A stretch of 56,727 nt of DNA from Thermoplasmatota archaeon (lineage in GTDB: Archaea; Thermoplasmatota; Thermoplasmata; Lutacidiplasmatales; JAMCUS01): assembly GCA_023379385.1 (NCBI GenBank), contig JAMCUS010000008.1, positions 1 through 56,727 on the forward strand, given 5' to 3'. The translations under genes and the position numbers were made by a program. Under the pieces are notes generated by a model that was not told the DNA's origin, ran no database searches, and saw only the letters and a list, made by a program, of their open reading frames with translations. Below are positions 44,333-53,202 of the stretch, piece after piece. Numbering within the stretch: the stretch's first letter is position 1; the number at the start of each line of letters is the position of its first letter.

Positions 44333-44710
44333 ATGTATAAAATAACAAAACCAAGAACGAAGCGAAAGGAGTTATACAATATGGATATCTTTTCGAGGCA
44401 TAAGGCGGTTTCAATGCATCTTTCCAATGAGCTAAGAGAGAAATACAAAATGAGGGCAATCCCGGTTAGAAAAGGTGATACTGTAACGATTATAAAGGGT
44501 TCACATAAAGGCAAGGAAGGAAAGGTGGCAGAGGTAAGCATGAAGAAAATGAAAATATCCATAGAGGATGTTGTTATCAGCAAGGCAGATAATACAAAGG
44601 TTCAATTTTTTATATCTCCTGGAAATGGAGTCATTACAAAATTAAATCTTTCTGATAAAAAAAGAAAAATATTAACAAGAGGTGAAGTCAGTGAGCAAAA
44701 CAACGCTTAA
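44333..44710 (+). CDS. rpl24: 50S ribosomal protein uL24
   Basis: uL24 starts large-subunit assembly. The KOW motif VRKGDTVTIIKGSHKGKEGKVAEV is at residues 47-70. The N-terminal TKPRTKRKELYNMDIFSRHKAVSMHLSNELREKYKMRAIPVR is typical of archaea. The 125 residues start at ATG 44333 after a GGGTGAGT site; a GTG three codons earlier overlaps that site. The end overlaps eS4 by 20 bases. Confidence 0.93.
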   Translation: MYKITKPRTKRKELYNMDIFSRHKAVSMHLSNELREKYKMRAIPVRKGDTVTIIKGSHKGKEGKVAEVSMKKMKISIEDVVISKADNTKVQFFISPGNGVITKLNLSDKKRKILTRGEVSEQNNA

Positions 44711-45410
44711 AAGATTGCCTGCACCCGCGTCGTGGCCTATCAAAAGAAAGGAGTATAAACTGGTAGTAAAGACATCTTCAGGAACGCATCCCATGGAGAG
44801 ATCCCTGCCTGCTCTTGTACTGGTGAGAGACATACTTAAACTTACAGACATAGCCAGAGAGGCGATCAACATAATTGCAAAAGGAAACATGCTGATAGAC
44901 AATCGTGTTATAAAGGACTACAGATTTCCTGTAGGATTGATGGATACGGTTCAATTTCCAGTGATCACTAGATCATATAGAATGATGATTGATGGTAGGG
45001 GTATGTTGGTTCCTGTTGAAATATCTGCAGAAGAGGCTAAATGGAAATTATCCAGAATTGAGAAGAAAATAACAACCAAAAAAGGGAAATTTATTTTGAC
45101 AATGTTTGACGGAAGAAACATGTTACTGGATAAGGCAAATGAATATTCAACACGTGACGTTCTTAAAATAGAATTGCCATCCCAAAAAATCGTAGATTTA
45201 TATAAATTTAAAGAAGGAAATGTGGCATATGTATGGAAAGGTAAAAATGCGGGCAGAATAGGTACGATTTCAAAATTAGAGGTTTCTAAAAGCGGTTTGG
45301 ATAATCTGGTATATTTCAAGGAAGGGTTCGTGACTTCGTATAACAATGTGTATGTTGCAGGAAAGAGCATACCGGATATCAGGCTACCAGAGGTGGTTGC
45401 AAATGAATGA
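44691..45410 (+). CDS. rps4e: 30S ribosomal protein eS4
   Basis: eS4 is found in archaea and eukaryotes, in the body of the small subunit. An S4-type RNA-binding domain is followed by the central domain and a KOW element (GNVAYVWKGKNAGRIGTI). Motifs: LKRLPAPASWPIKRKEYKLVV and GTHPMERSLPALVLVRDILKL. The 239 residues start at GTG 44691 after a GAGGTGA site; GTG 44682 lies inside that site. The overlap with uL24 suggests coupled translation. Confidence 0.93.
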   Translation: MSKTTLKRLPAPASWPIKRKEYKLVVKTSSGTHPMERSLPALVLVRDILKLTDIAREAINIIAKGNMLIDNRVIKDYRFPVGLMDTVQFPVITRSYRMMIDGRGMLVPVEISAEEAKWKLSRIEKKITTKKGKFILTMFDGRNMLLDKANEYSTRDVLKIELPSQKIVDLYKFKEGNVAYVWKGKNAGRIGTISKLEVSKSGLDNLVYFKEGFVTSYNNVYVAGKSIPDIRLPEVVANE

Positions 45411-45921
45411 TTCGAATGCTATGCGAACCATATCAATAGAGAAAGTTGTAATCAACATAGGTGTTGGTGAAGCTGGAGAAAAGGTAGAAAAGGCGGTAAA
45501 GGTGCTAGGCATGATTACCGGTAAGAAACCCGTTTTGACCATTTCGAAAACAACGAATAGAGATCTGGGGATAAGAGTGGGAATGAAGATCGGGTGCAAG
45601 ATTACGTTGAGGGGAACCGATGCATTTGAGTTCCTGAAAAAGGCGTTCTGGGTGAAAAACAATAAAATTGCATCATATTCAATAGATAAGGAAGGAAATT
45701 TCTCGTTTGGCATAACTGATTATACGCTATTTCCAGGCATGAAATATGACCCAGAGATAGGCATATTCGGTATGGATATATCCTGTTCATTAAAACGCAA
45801 AGCCGGCTGGAGAGTTAAGTACAGAAAGATAGCTGTAAACAGGATCGGCAAGAAACATCGAATAGATCGTAACGAAGGAGTGGAATACATAAAGAAAAGT
45901 TTCAATGTTGAAGTTATATAA
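45403..45921 (+). CDS. rpl5: 50S ribosomal protein uL5
   Basis: uL5 binds 5S rRNA in the central protuberance. The archaeal form shows [65 protein letters not shown] and [25 protein letters not shown]. The 172 residues start at ATG 45403, which follows GAGGTGGTTG inside the end of eS4. Confidence 0.95.
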   Translation: MNDSNAMRTISIEKVVINIGVGEAGEKVEKAVKVLGMITGKKPVLTISKTTNRDLGIRVGMKIGCKITLRGTDAFEFLKKAFWVKNNKIASYSIDKEGNFSFGITDYTLFPGMKYDPEIGIFGMDISCSLKRKAGWRVKYRKIAVNRIGKKHRIDRNEGVEYIKKSFNVEVI

Positions 45922-45934
45922 GGTGAATGGAACT

Positions 45935-46081
45935 ATGCGACCTAAAAAACAGTTTGGTAGAAAGAATGGATGCACTAGATGTGGCAGAAAGAGGGGAATC
46001 GTAAGAAAATATGGTCTATTTATCTGTAGGCAGTGCTTCAGAGAGGTTGCGCATGATCTTGGATTTAAAAAGTACAGTTAA
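45935..46081 (+). CDS. rps14: 30S ribosomal protein uS14, zinc type
   Basis: This very short gene encodes 48 residues beginning [19 protein letters not shown]-x2-C pair (CTRCG) and a second pair (CRQC) form the zinc site, as in archaeal uS14. The C-terminal end is HDLGFKKYS. uS14 lies in the head near uS3 and uS10. ATG 45935 follows an AGGTGAA site. Its place between uL5 and uS8 is the standard order. Confidence 0.95.
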   Translation: MRPKKQFGRKNGCTRCGRKRGIVRKYGLFICRQCFREVAHDLGFKKYS

Positions 46082-46095
46082 AATGAGGTGTTAAA

Positions 46096-46485
46096 ATGTT
46101 AATGGATCCATTAAATGATGCCCTTGTAGTAATCAAAAATGCTGAAAGAATGGGTAAAAGAGAGTGTGTTGTTATACCTGCATCTAAACTGGCAGGTAGA
46201 GTCTTTAGTGTTATGGTAGAATATGGTTATATAAAGTCATTTGAATATATAAACGATGGAAAGGCTGGCAAATATAAGATATCTCTCAAAGGTGCCATAA
46301 ATGATTGTGGTGCCGTGAAACCAAGATATTCAGTAAAAAGCAAAAATATAGAAAAATATGAGGCTAGACTGCTTCCAGCACAGGATTATGGGATTCTTAT
46401 TTTGACTACGACTGAAGGGGTAATATCAAATACAAAAGCAAGAGAGCATGGCGTGGGTGGTAAAATTCTAGCTTACGTTTACTGA
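46096..46485 (+). CDS. rps8: 30S ribosomal protein uS8
   Basis: uS8 binds the central domain of 16S rRNA and is a known site of feedback control in other archaea and bacteria. It shows MDPLNDALVVIKNAERMGKRECVVIPASKLAGRVFSVM and the C-terminal ILTTTEGVISNTKAREHGVGGKILAYVY. The 129 residues are normal. ATG 46096 follows GAGGTGTT. Confidence 0.95.
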   Translation: MLMDPLNDALVVIKNAERMGKRECVVIPASKLAGRVFSVMVEYGYIKSFEYINDGKAGKYKISLKGAINDCGAVKPRYSVKSKNIEKYEARLLPAQDYGILILTTTEGVISNTKAREHGVGGKILAYVY

Positions 46486-46502
46486 TGCACAGGTGGTTAA
46501 AT

Positions 46503-47054
46503 ATGGTGAAGGAAATAAAAAAAGAGGAATATACGATACCAGGGAATCTGAAGACATCTTTTGTCAACAATATATTATCCATACAGGGGTCAGAAGGGAT
46601 GGTTACAAAAAGGTTTTTTCATACCCGCATCATAATGACGTTGGAAGGCAACAAGATTATAATATCGTATCTTCCAGTAAACCGGAAGATCTTTGCTATT
46701 GTAAATTGCTGGAAAATGCATTTTAACAATATGGTTTTAGGTGTCACAAAAGGGTGGAAGTACCGGATGAAGATGGTATACGCACATTTTCCTGTAAAAC
46801 TTACCTTCAAGGATGACTCTCTGCACATAGATAACTTTCTCGGAGAAAAATCGCCCAGAATTGCGCATATACCTGCCGGAGTTAAAGTCAGGATTGAGGA
46901 TAACAGCATCATACTTGAGGGTCCTGATATAGAAAAAATAGGTATGGCTGCATCCGTTATAGAGAAAACAACAAAGATAAAGCGATATGATCCAAGGGTA
47001 TTTCAGGATGGTATATATATAATTTCGAAAGGTGAATACATTCAGGGTGATTGA
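46503..47054 (+). CDS. rpl6: 50S ribosomal protein uL6
   Basis: uL6 lies by the sarcin-ricin loop, at the factor-binding site. Two similar beta-alpha domains can be read, the first with IPGNLKTSFVNNILSIQGSEGMVTKRF and the second with YAHFPVKLTFKDDSLHIDNFLGEKSPR. The 183 residues end in the family-typical GIYIISKGEYIQGD. ATG 46503 follows AGGTGGTTAA; an ATG six codons upstream overlaps the uS8 stop and has no binding site. Confidence 0.94.
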   Translation: MVKEIKKEEYTIPGNLKTSFVNNILSIQGSEGMVTKRFFHTRIIMTLEGNKIIISYLPVNRKIFAIVNCWKMHFNNMVLGVTKGWKYRMKMVYAHFPVKLTFKDDSLHIDNFLGEKSPRIAHIPAGVKVRIEDNSIILEGPDIEKIGMAASVIEKTTKIKRYDPRVFQDGIYIISKGEYIQGD

Positions 47055-47056
47055 TA

Positions 47057-47503
47057 ATGGCAGATGAGATTGTAAAAAGTGATGATAAAGTTACGAGCAG
47101 AATCAGACCTGTTCTGGATGAAAAGCTTAAAGAAGCACTTCAGAAAAGAGAGGTTATAAACAGAAAAAGAGTCGCATTTAGAAGGCAGTCCTGGTACAGA
47201 TATAAGAGGCTCTCCAGAACAGGCTGGAGAAAGCCCAGAGGTCTTCATTCAAAACAGAGGAGGCATTACGGGTACAGACCGCCTGTTGTATCCATAGGAT
47301 ACGGATCACCAAAAATTACAAGAGGATTTCATCCTTCAGGATTCAAAGAGGTGCTGATATTCAACACACAAAATCTTGATAAAATTGATAACAAAGTGTA
47401 TGCAGTGAGAATAGCTGGATCTGTAGGCGTCAGAAAAAGAATTGTTATTGAAAAAAAAGCTGCTGAACTGAAATTGAGGATTTTAAATCCGCTACACAGG
47501 TGA
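47057..47503 (+). CDS. rpl32e: 50S ribosomal protein eL32
   Basis: eL32 is an archaeal/eukaryotic protein on the large subunit surface. Recognised by RVAFRRQSWYRYKRLSRTGWRKPRGLHSKQRRHYGYRPPVVSIGYGSPKITRG and HPSGFKEVLIFN. The 148 residues have about 30 extra residues at the start compared with the core. ATG 47057 follows GGGTGATTGATA, which includes the uL6 stop codon. Confidence 0.94.
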   Translation: MADEIVKSDDKVTSRIRPVLDEKLKEALQKREVINRKRVAFRRQSWYRYKRLSRTGWRKPRGLHSKQRRHYGYRPPVVSIGYGSPKITRGFHPSGFKEVLIFNTQNLDKIDNKVYAVRIAGSVGVRKRIVIEKKAAELKLRILNPLHR

Positions 47504-47508
47504 TAACA

Positions 47509-47958
47509 ATGATGTTTAAAAGTATCAGAAGAATGGCTGCAGATATATTAAAATGTGGTGAGAACAGAGTATGGATTGATCCCTCTGCCATAGAGGACCT
47601 TTCCGTTATGGTTACCAGAGCAGATGTACGTACTGCTATAAAGGCGGGTGCAATAGCCAAAAAACATATACAGGGTGTGTCAAGAGCCAGAGCCAACATA
47701 ATAGCTGAAAAGAAGAGAAAGGGAAAGAAAAGCGGTACGGGTACCAGAAAAGGTGGAAAACACTCCATCGTAACAAGAAAAGAAAATTGGATAAAACAGA
47801 TAAGAGCTATACGGGATGAACTCAAAATGCTGAGAGTCAAAAAAGTGATAACACCTGCAATTTATAGAAAATTTTATAAACGAACGAAATCAGGAATGAT
47901 AAAAAGCCGTGCTCACCTTAGAATGCACCTGACTATTGAAGGATATTTAAAGAAGTGA
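47509..47958 (+). CDS. rpl19e: 50S ribosomal protein eL19
   Basis: eL19 has long helices that reach across to the small subunit. The pattern is IRRMAADILKCGENRVWIDPSAIEDLSVMVTRADVRTAIKAGAI, then SRARANIIAEKKRKGKKSGTGTRKGG, then helical repeats to SRAHLRMHLTIEGYLKK. The 149 residues are normal. ATG 47509 follows AGGTGATAAC; a GTG three codons upstream overlaps that site. Confidence 0.94.
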   Translation: MMFKSIRRMAADILKCGENRVWIDPSAIEDLSVMVTRADVRTAIKAGAIAKKHIQGVSRARANIIAEKKRKGKKSGTGTRKGGKHSIVTRKENWIKQIRAIRDELKMLRVKKVITPAIYRKFYKRTKSGMIKSRAHLRMHLTIEGYLKK

Positions 47959-47964
47959 TGTGAT

Positions 47965-48471
47965 ATGACGAAAGTTCCAAAACACAGAGTAAAATTTAGA
48001 AGAAGAAGAAATGGCATGACTGATTACAGAAAGAGACTCAGATATCTCAGCGGCAATGAACCCATGTTTACAGTGAGATTTTCCAATAAATACGCAACGA
48101 TTCAGGTCATTAAATATACCCCTGCCGGCGACGTAATCATCTACGGTACAACAAGCCGCATTCTGAAAAAATACGGATTAAATAAATCTTATCTATCCCT
48201 GCCTGCGATATATTTAACAGGGTATTTTGTAGCTAGCAAGGTAAAAAAGGATATAAAGGAAGGAATATTGAATACTGGAAATAGCAACCCTATAAAGGGC
48301 GGCAGATTTTATGCAGCACTTAAGGGCATTGTGGATTGCGGGGTATCAATACCCCATGATAAATCAATCTATCCATCTGAAGAGAGGTTAAACGGCTCTC
48401 ACCTTAAAGAAAAAATAGATATCAAGGGTATAATAAAAAAAATTAATGAAGAGGTGAAAGCTAATGACTGA
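47965..48471 (+). CDS. rpl18: 50S ribosomal protein uL18
   Basis: uL18 binds 5S rRNA beside uL5. The archaeal form has VKFRRRRNGMTDYRKRLRYLSGNEPMFTVRFSNKYATIQVI, YLTGYFVASKVKKDIKEGILNTGNSNPIKGGRFYAALKGIVDCGV and an IPHDKSIYPSEERLNG stretch. The 168 residues are within the archaeal range. It overlaps uS5 by 8 bases. Confidence 0.95.
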   Translation: MTKVPKHRVKFRRRRNGMTDYRKRLRYLSGNEPMFTVRFSNKYATIQVIKYTPAGDVIIYGTTSRILKKYGLNKSYLSLPAIYLTGYFVASKVKKDIKEGILNTGNSNPIKGGRFYAALKGIVDCGVSIPHDKSIYPSEERLNGSHLKEKIDIKGIIKKINEEVKAND

Positions 48472-49159
48472 ATGGACACCCAAGACAAAATTAGGTATAA
48501 TGGTTGCAAAAAATGAAATAGAGTCCATACATCAGGTTTTTGAAACTGGTTATACGATCAGAGAGCCGGAGATTGTCGATATACTCATACCCAGAATGAT
48601 TGACCAGGTTATAGATATAAACATGGTGCAGAGAATGACTGATTCCGGTAGACGAACCAATTTTGCAGTTACCATAGTAATAGGCAATGGAGATGGAATT
48701 GTAGGCGTTGGCAGAGGCAAGGCAAAGGAAACTGGTGTTGCAATATTCAAGGCAATCAAAGCTGCGAAGTTGAACATAATTGAGCTAAAAAGGGGCTGTG
48801 GTTCATGGCAGTGCGGTTGCGGGGAATCTCATACCCTGCCATATAAGGTCGTGGGCCGGAACGGATCTGTGGAGGTAACGCTGAAGCCAGCTCCTAAAGG
48901 TGTTGGCTTAGCTGTAAATGACGTAGCAAGACCCATTCTCCATTTAGCAGGAATATCCGATGTATGGGGATTTTCAAGAGGGCATACGAAAACCACCGTT
49001 AACTACGCTTTGGCTGTATTTGATGCCCTTAAAAAAACCTCTTTAATGAAAGTGAATGAATCACTGGAGCATAATTTAAAAATTACAACAGGGATTATTG
49101 GTGTTATCACACTTAGGGATGATGAGACCAAGGAAAATAAGAATAAAAAAAGAAGATGA
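48464..49159 (+). CDS. rps5: 30S ribosomal protein uS5
   Basis: uS5 controls decoding accuracy at the mRNA entry side. It shows the double-stranded RNA-binding part (RMTDSGRRTNFAVTIVIGNGDGIVGVGRGKAKE) and the C-terminal domain KPAPKGVGLAVNDVARPILHLAGISDVWGFSRGHTKTTVNYALAVFDALKKTS. The 231 residues end in a charged tail. ATG 48464 lies inside the end of uL18, behind a GAGGTGAAA site. Confidence 0.96.
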   Translation: MTEWTPKTKLGIMVAKNEIESIHQVFETGYTIREPEIVDILIPRMIDQVIDINMVQRMTDSGRRTNFAVTIVIGNGDGIVGVGRGKAKETGVAIFKAIKAAKLNIIELKRGCGSWQCGCGESHTLPYKVVGRNGSVEVTLKPAPKGVGLAVNDVARPILHLAGISDVWGFSRGHTKTTVNYALAVFDALKKTSLMKVNESLEHNLKITTGIIGVITLRDDETKENKNKKRR

Positions 49160-49173
49160 AGTTGGTGATATAA

Positions 49174-49671
49174 ATGGTTTATGCAGTTATAAGAGTAAAG
49201 GGAACCATACATTCAGTACCGAAGGTAAGAGTTACATTTGAACTTTTAAGATTAACACGATGCAATCACGCAGTTATAATTCCTGAAAACAGTTATTATA
49301 AAGGTATGCTTCAGGTTGTTAAGGATTACGTAACGTGGGGTGAAGTTTCAGAGGAAGCACTGTTATCAATGCTGAAAAATTATGGAAGGATTGAGGGCAA
49401 TAAACAACTTACAGATGAGTATCTGACCTCAAATACTGAATACAAAACAATAGAGGATCTAGCGAAAAACATTATAAACGGTAAACTTCTACTCAAAACC
49501 ATACCCGGGATGAAACCTATGTTCAGATTACACCCTCCGGTAAAGGGGTATAGATCTGTTAAAAGAATCGTTAAGAAAGGTGGTGCCCTTGGATACAGAG
49601 GGAAAAAGATAAATGAACTTATATTGAAAATGTCCCTGCCTTTGGATAGAGGTGATGTTGATGCCAAGTAG
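49174..49671 (+). CDS. rpl30: 50S ribosomal protein uL30
   Basis: uL30 is a large-subunit surface protein; the archaeal form is longer than the bacterial one. Seen: YAVIRVKGTIHSVPKVRVTFELLRLTRCNHAVIIPENSYYKGMLQVVKDYVTWGEV, and the C-terminal FRLHPPVKGYRSVKRIVKKGGALGYRG. The 165 residues are typical. Start follows a TTGGTGATAT site; the end overlaps uL15 by 11 bases. Confidence 0.95.
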   Translation: MVYAVIRVKGTIHSVPKVRVTFELLRLTRCNHAVIIPENSYYKGMLQVVKDYVTWGEVSEEALLSMLKNYGRIEGNKQLTDEYLTSNTEYKTIEDLAKNIINGKLLLKTIPGMKPMFRLHPPVKGYRSVKRIVKKGGALGYRGKKINELILKMSLPLDRGDVDAK

Positions 49672-50101
49672 AACATATAAATTTCGTGGTTCAAGAACAC
49701 ACGGCAGAGGTTTTAAATCTGGAAGAGGTGCTGGTTTAAGAGGTGGAAGAGGAAACGCTGGCTTGCACAAACACAAAATGAAAAGTATGGTTATATATGC
49801 CCCGGATCATTTCGGTAGGCACGGATTTAAAAGACCACCCGAGCAGGTACATATTGAAAAAGCTATAAATATAATGACAATTGATGAGAAGATGAATAAC
49901 TGGGTTGAGAAAGGAAAAGCTAAATTAGATAACGGAACCTTGATAGTAAATTTAACAGAACTGGGCTACGAAAAATTACTGAGTAAGGGTATGCCCTCAA
50001 TACCTATGCAGATAACCGTTAAAAACGCTACGAAAAATGCCATAAAAAAGGTAGAAAGTTCCAAGGGTAAAGTATCTATAGCATCAAAAGGTAAAGAGTA
50101 G
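49661..50101 (+). CDS. rpl15: 50S ribosomal protein uL15
   Basis: uL15 is a late-assembly protein with an extended N-terminus. Recognised by YKFRGSRTHGRGFKSGRGAGLRGGRGNAGLHKHK and by the DHFGRHGFKRPPE stretch. The C-terminal end is KMPSIPM-like (LSKGMPSIPMQITVKNATKNAIKKVESS). The 146 residues are normal. ATG 49661 follows AGGTGATGTTG inside the end of uL30. SecY follows, as in nearly all prokaryotes. Confidence 0.95.
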   Translation: MPSRTYKFRGSRTHGRGFKSGRGAGLRGGRGNAGLHKHKMKSMVIYAPDHFGRHGFKRPPEQVHIEKAINIMTIDEKMNNWVEKGKAKLDNGTLIVNLTELGYEKLLSKGMPSIPMQITVKNATKNAIKKVESSKGKVSIASKGKE

Positions 50102-50129
50102 ATATAATAAGATAGGGGTCTGTGAGATA

Positions 50130-51905
50130 ATGGCTGAAACTGAAGATGGGGAAATAGAAAGAAACTACGTGGTGGCCCTGCCACTGGCTATAGTTGCGGT
50201 TTTTATTTTTGCTGTGTACTACTTATCTGTAAAACCATCTCTGTTCATGATTGCCCTGATGGGTATTACCATATTCGTCTCTTTCGGTTTAATGTTTCTG
50301 GGGCTATCGTACAAGGGTGAAAAATCAAAACTTTATGGTTTAAAACCAGTTATAGATAGGTTACCAGCGGTAACAAAACCAAAAGGCAAGGAGCACGTAC
50401 ATTTTAAATGGAAGATTATATGGACTGCAGCTGCATTGCTGCTATATTTTGCCTTGACCAATATCATGATCTTCGGGTTAAACACAACAAACCAGATTGA
50501 TTTATTCTCAAGTTACAGGGCTATAATGGCTGGGGCACAGGGAACCCTCATGCAGCTGGGTATTGGGCCAATAGTTACAGGCTCAATTATCATGCAGTTA
50601 TTTACAGGAGCAAAGATCATAGATCTGGACCTGGAGAAAGATGAGGACAAGGCAATATTCCAGGGAGTACAGAAACTTCTGGTAGTCGTAATGATTTTTG
50701 TGGAAGCCGTACCGCAGGTATACGGGTTTTTAACACCGGATAGCGGGTTAATTGCCACTCTTAACAACCACTACCCGGGCCTTGGATTGCAACTGGCAGA
50801 TATCATAATCATTGCCCAGATTGGATTTGGAGCGTATATTGTATTTCTGCTTGACGAGGTTGTATCCAAATGGGGTATAGGCAGCGGGGTATCATTGTTC
50901 ATAGCAGCTGGGGTATCCCAGGCGATATTCAACGGTACGTTCAACTGGCTGCCGGCATCAACCACCCAGTCTCTGTCCATATCCAATCCGCCTGCAGGAA
51001 CAATCCCCAAAACGATATACGCATTTCAGCATATAAACGCAAGTCAAATGGCTTCCGGTGGTATGAGCTTTATTTTTATAAGGTATCCCAATCCGATCAT
51101 TTACCTTCTGGGAACCATTGCTGTATTCTTTGCCGTGGCTTATGCTGAGTCCACAAGAATAGAGCTACCGTTATCCCATGTAACAGCCAGGGGCGCCAGA
51201 GGTAGATATCCCATAAAACTCCTCTATGCGAGCAATATACCTGTCATCCTTATGGCTGCATTGCTGGCAAACGTATCCATGTTTTCTCTTCTTCTATGGA
51301 ACAACCCATCTCTGATGCATCTTCCACTGATAGGGCATCAATGGTGGGTGGGAAGCTATCCCAATCCGAACAATATAACTACGCCCGGTGTAACCGCATC
51401 CACTCCAACAAGTGGCATTGCATTTTATCTGTCTGCGGTAAACGGGGTGGAAACCTGGCTGCTTCCTATCATCAATCCAGGTTTATACAGCGGCTATCTC
51501 TTTGGTCACAGTTATTACCAGAATATTGCACATGTTCTGATATATTTCATAGCGATGGTTGTTGGATCTATCATATTTGCCAAATTCTGGATAGAAACTA
51601 CCAATATGGGACCGGAGGACGTAGCAAAGCAGATTGAATCGAGTGGAATGCAGATACCTGGATTCAGAAGAGACCCACGCATTCTCAGAAAGGTACTTGA
51701 AAGGTACATACCCGCAATTACCATCATATCAGGTGCAGCCGTAGGTGCGCTTGCCGCAATAGCTAATCTGATAGGAACCGTGGGAAATGCATCCGGTACT
51801 GGAGTTCTGCTCACTGTAGGAATTATAATACAGTTTTACGAAGCCATAGGTCAGGAACAGCTTATAGAGATGCATCCGGTGCTCAGAGGATTCTTCGGTG
51901 GTTAG
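50130..51905 (+). CDS. secY: Preprotein translocase subunit SecY, with extra N-terminal membrane hairpin
   Basis: SecY is the protein-conducting channel of the membrane. The canonical archaeal start is at residue 70 (LYGLKPVIDRLPAVTKPKGKEHVHF, then first helix IIWTAAALLLYFALTNIMIFG). The plug and second helix are at LMQLGIGPIVTGSIIMQLFTGAKI, and the cytoplasmic loop at AESTRIELPLSHVTARGARGRYPIKLLY. Before this lie about 69 additional residues with two hydrophobic segments (residues 12-30 and 34-56) not found in typical SecY. Two outside loops are also long. The total is 591 residues against roughly 440-490 in most archaea. Start ATG 50130 follows GGTCTGTGAGATA. Confidence 0.94.
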   Translation: MAETEDGEIERNYVVALPLAIVAVFIFAVYYLSVKPSLFMIALMGITIFVSFGLMFLGLSYKGEKSKLYGLKPVIDRLPAVTKPKGKEHVHFKWKIIWTAAALLLYFALTNIMIFGLNTTNQIDLFSSYRAIMAGAQGTLMQLGIGPIVTGSIIMQLFTGAKIIDLDLEKDEDKAIFQGVQKLLVVVMIFVEAVPQVYGFLTPDSGLIATLNNHYPGLGLQLADIIIIAQIGFGAYIVFLLDEVVSKWGIGSGVSLFIAAGVSQAIFNGTFNWLPASTTQSLSISNPPAGTIPKTIYAFQHINASQMASGGMSFIFIRYPNPIIYLLGTIAVFFAVAYAESTRIELPLSHVTARGARGRYPIKLLYASNIPVILMAALLANVSMFSLLLWNNPSLMHLPLIGHQWWVGSYPNPNNITTPGVTASTPTSGIAFYLSAVNGVETWLLPIINPGLYSGYLFGHSYYQNIAHVLIYFIAMVVGSIIFAKFWIETTNMGPEDVAKQIESSGMQIPGFRRDPRILRKVLERYIPAITIISGAAVGALAAIANLIGTVGNASGTGVLLTVGIIIQFYEAIGQEQLIEMHPVLRGFFGG

Positions 51906-51911
51906 AATAAA

Positions 51912-52649
51912 ATGGTAAATGAAGCAACGAAGATACCTGTTGGTAAGGATCAAACAGCGGAAGCCAAACCCGCTGCGTCACAGCAGCCGCAGCAGACTAA
52001 AGGGGCTCCACCACCTGGATCCAACTTTACCTTTATATACATCTTTTTATTCCTGATGGCAATCCTTATAATGCTGGACGCAAGTTCGAGAAACGGCTTT
52101 GTATCAATGATAAATCAGTTTCTCTATCCTGTAATAGGATTCAATGGAAGATTTGTGGTCATATCCATTCTTATACTCTCCATGTTTTTCATGTTTTTCA
52201 TAACCTCGATTAGAAATTATCATACAGACTGGGTAGTAATGGCAAAATCGCAGAAATGGGGAACACATCTATCCAAACTTCAGATGAAGTATATGCGTGA
52301 GGGAAAGAAGGATAAGGTATCTGAGCTGAAGGAACTGCAGCAGAAGGTGGCAGAACTGAACATGAAGGTCATGGGCTCCACACTCAAGTACATGAGTTTA
52401 ACCCTGTTTTTTATAATCCTGTTTCTGTCCTGGATAGCTTATCTGGTATCGTTGCCAACAACCTATGCACGTTTCGCTGTGCCATGGAATTTCAACTCCA
52501 GTCTTCTCACAGTATATCTCTTTCCTACCTATATTATACTCTATTCAATATTTACAATACCGTTCAGCATGCTGTTTTACAGACTGCTGAAGCATGTAAC
52601 CTTATTAAAAGAGCATCAAAAGTATAAAAACCATGAAAAAGCTGGTTGA
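51912..52649 (+). CDS. EMC3/TMCO1/YidC-superfamily membrane insertase (DUF106)
   Basis: This archaeal relative of YidC, Oxa1 and EMC3 helps insert membrane proteins. The 245 residues have a Pro/Gln-rich cytoplasmic head, a first membrane helix (FIYIFLFLMAILIMLDA), a second (VVISILILSMFFMFFITSI), and a coiled-coil part with the hydrophilic core SKLQMKYMREGKKDKVSELKELQQKVAELNMK. Two more helices follow (MSLTLFFIILFLSWIAYLV and TVYLFPTYIILYSIFTIPF). The start lies 6 bases after secY. In many archaea an adenylate kinase gene lies between the two; it is absent here. Confidence 0.88.
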   Translation: MVNEATKIPVGKDQTAEAKPAASQQPQQTKGAPPPGSNFTFIYIFLFLMAILIMLDASSRNGFVSMINQFLYPVIGFNGRFVVISILILSMFFMFFITSIRNYHTDWVVMAKSQKWGTHLSKLQMKYMREGKKDKVSELKELQQKVAELNMKVMGSTLKYMSLTLFFIILFLSWIAYLVSLPTTYARFAVPWNFNSSLLTVYLFPTYIILYSIFTIPFSMLFYRLLKHVTLLKEHQKYKNHEKAG

Positions 52650-52659
52650 GACTGATAAA

Positions 52660-53202
52660 ATGAATTTTTATATCAATATAACGGGGCCTCCTGGTAGCGG
52701 AAAAAGTACAATTGCGAAATTACTCTCGGACAGGGAGGCTCTTCCGTACGTATCAGCAGGTGCTGTATTCAGAGAGGAGGCTGTAACGCGTGGTCTGGAG
52801 CTTGAACAGCTGTCCAGAATGGCTGAAGTGGATTACAGCATAGACATGGGGCTGGATAAAAAGGTTATGGATAAGGCCCTCAGTTTTGACAGAGCGGTTA
52901 TTGATGCAAGGCTTGCAGGTATTCTTTTAAAAAAGAGAGGCATCAGCGTATACATTGCAAAAATTGATGCCTCTTTACCCGTAAGAAAAAAAAGAATAGA
53001 GCAGAGAGGTGATCAGGGTGATGACCCGCTGGAAAGGGGAATCAGTGAAGAGAAGCGATATCTGTCCATATACAAAATTGATCTTTCCGTAAAAATGAAT
53101 TATGATCTTATTATAGACGCCAGTTATCTGAATATTGAAGAGGTATATTTAACCGTCAGGGAGGGCTTTTACGAATGGCTGAAATTCCAGAAGAATATGT
53201 AA
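52660..53202 (+). CDS. cmk: Cytidylate kinase, archaeal type
   Basis: Cmk phosphorylates CMP and dCMP with ATP. The P-loop ITGPPGSGKSTIAKLL is at residues 6-21, followed by the substrate-binding VSAGAVFREEAVTRGLELEQLSR and the ARLAGILLKKRG segment. The lid region contains RIEQRGDQGDDPLERGISEEKRY. The 180 residues fit the archaeal family. ATG 52660 is chosen because the first strand follows at once; ATG 52633, inside the previous gene, is in frame. The end overlaps cbf5 by 28 bases. Confidence 0.9.
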   Translation: MNFYINITGPPGSGKSTIAKLLSDREALPYVSAGAVFREEAVTRGLELEQLSRMAEVDYSIDMGLDKKVMDKALSFDRAVIDARLAGILLKKRGISVYIAKIDASLPVRKKRIEQRGDQGDDPLERGISEEKRYLSIYKIDLSVKMNYDLIIDASYLNIEEVYLTVREGFYEWLKFQKNM

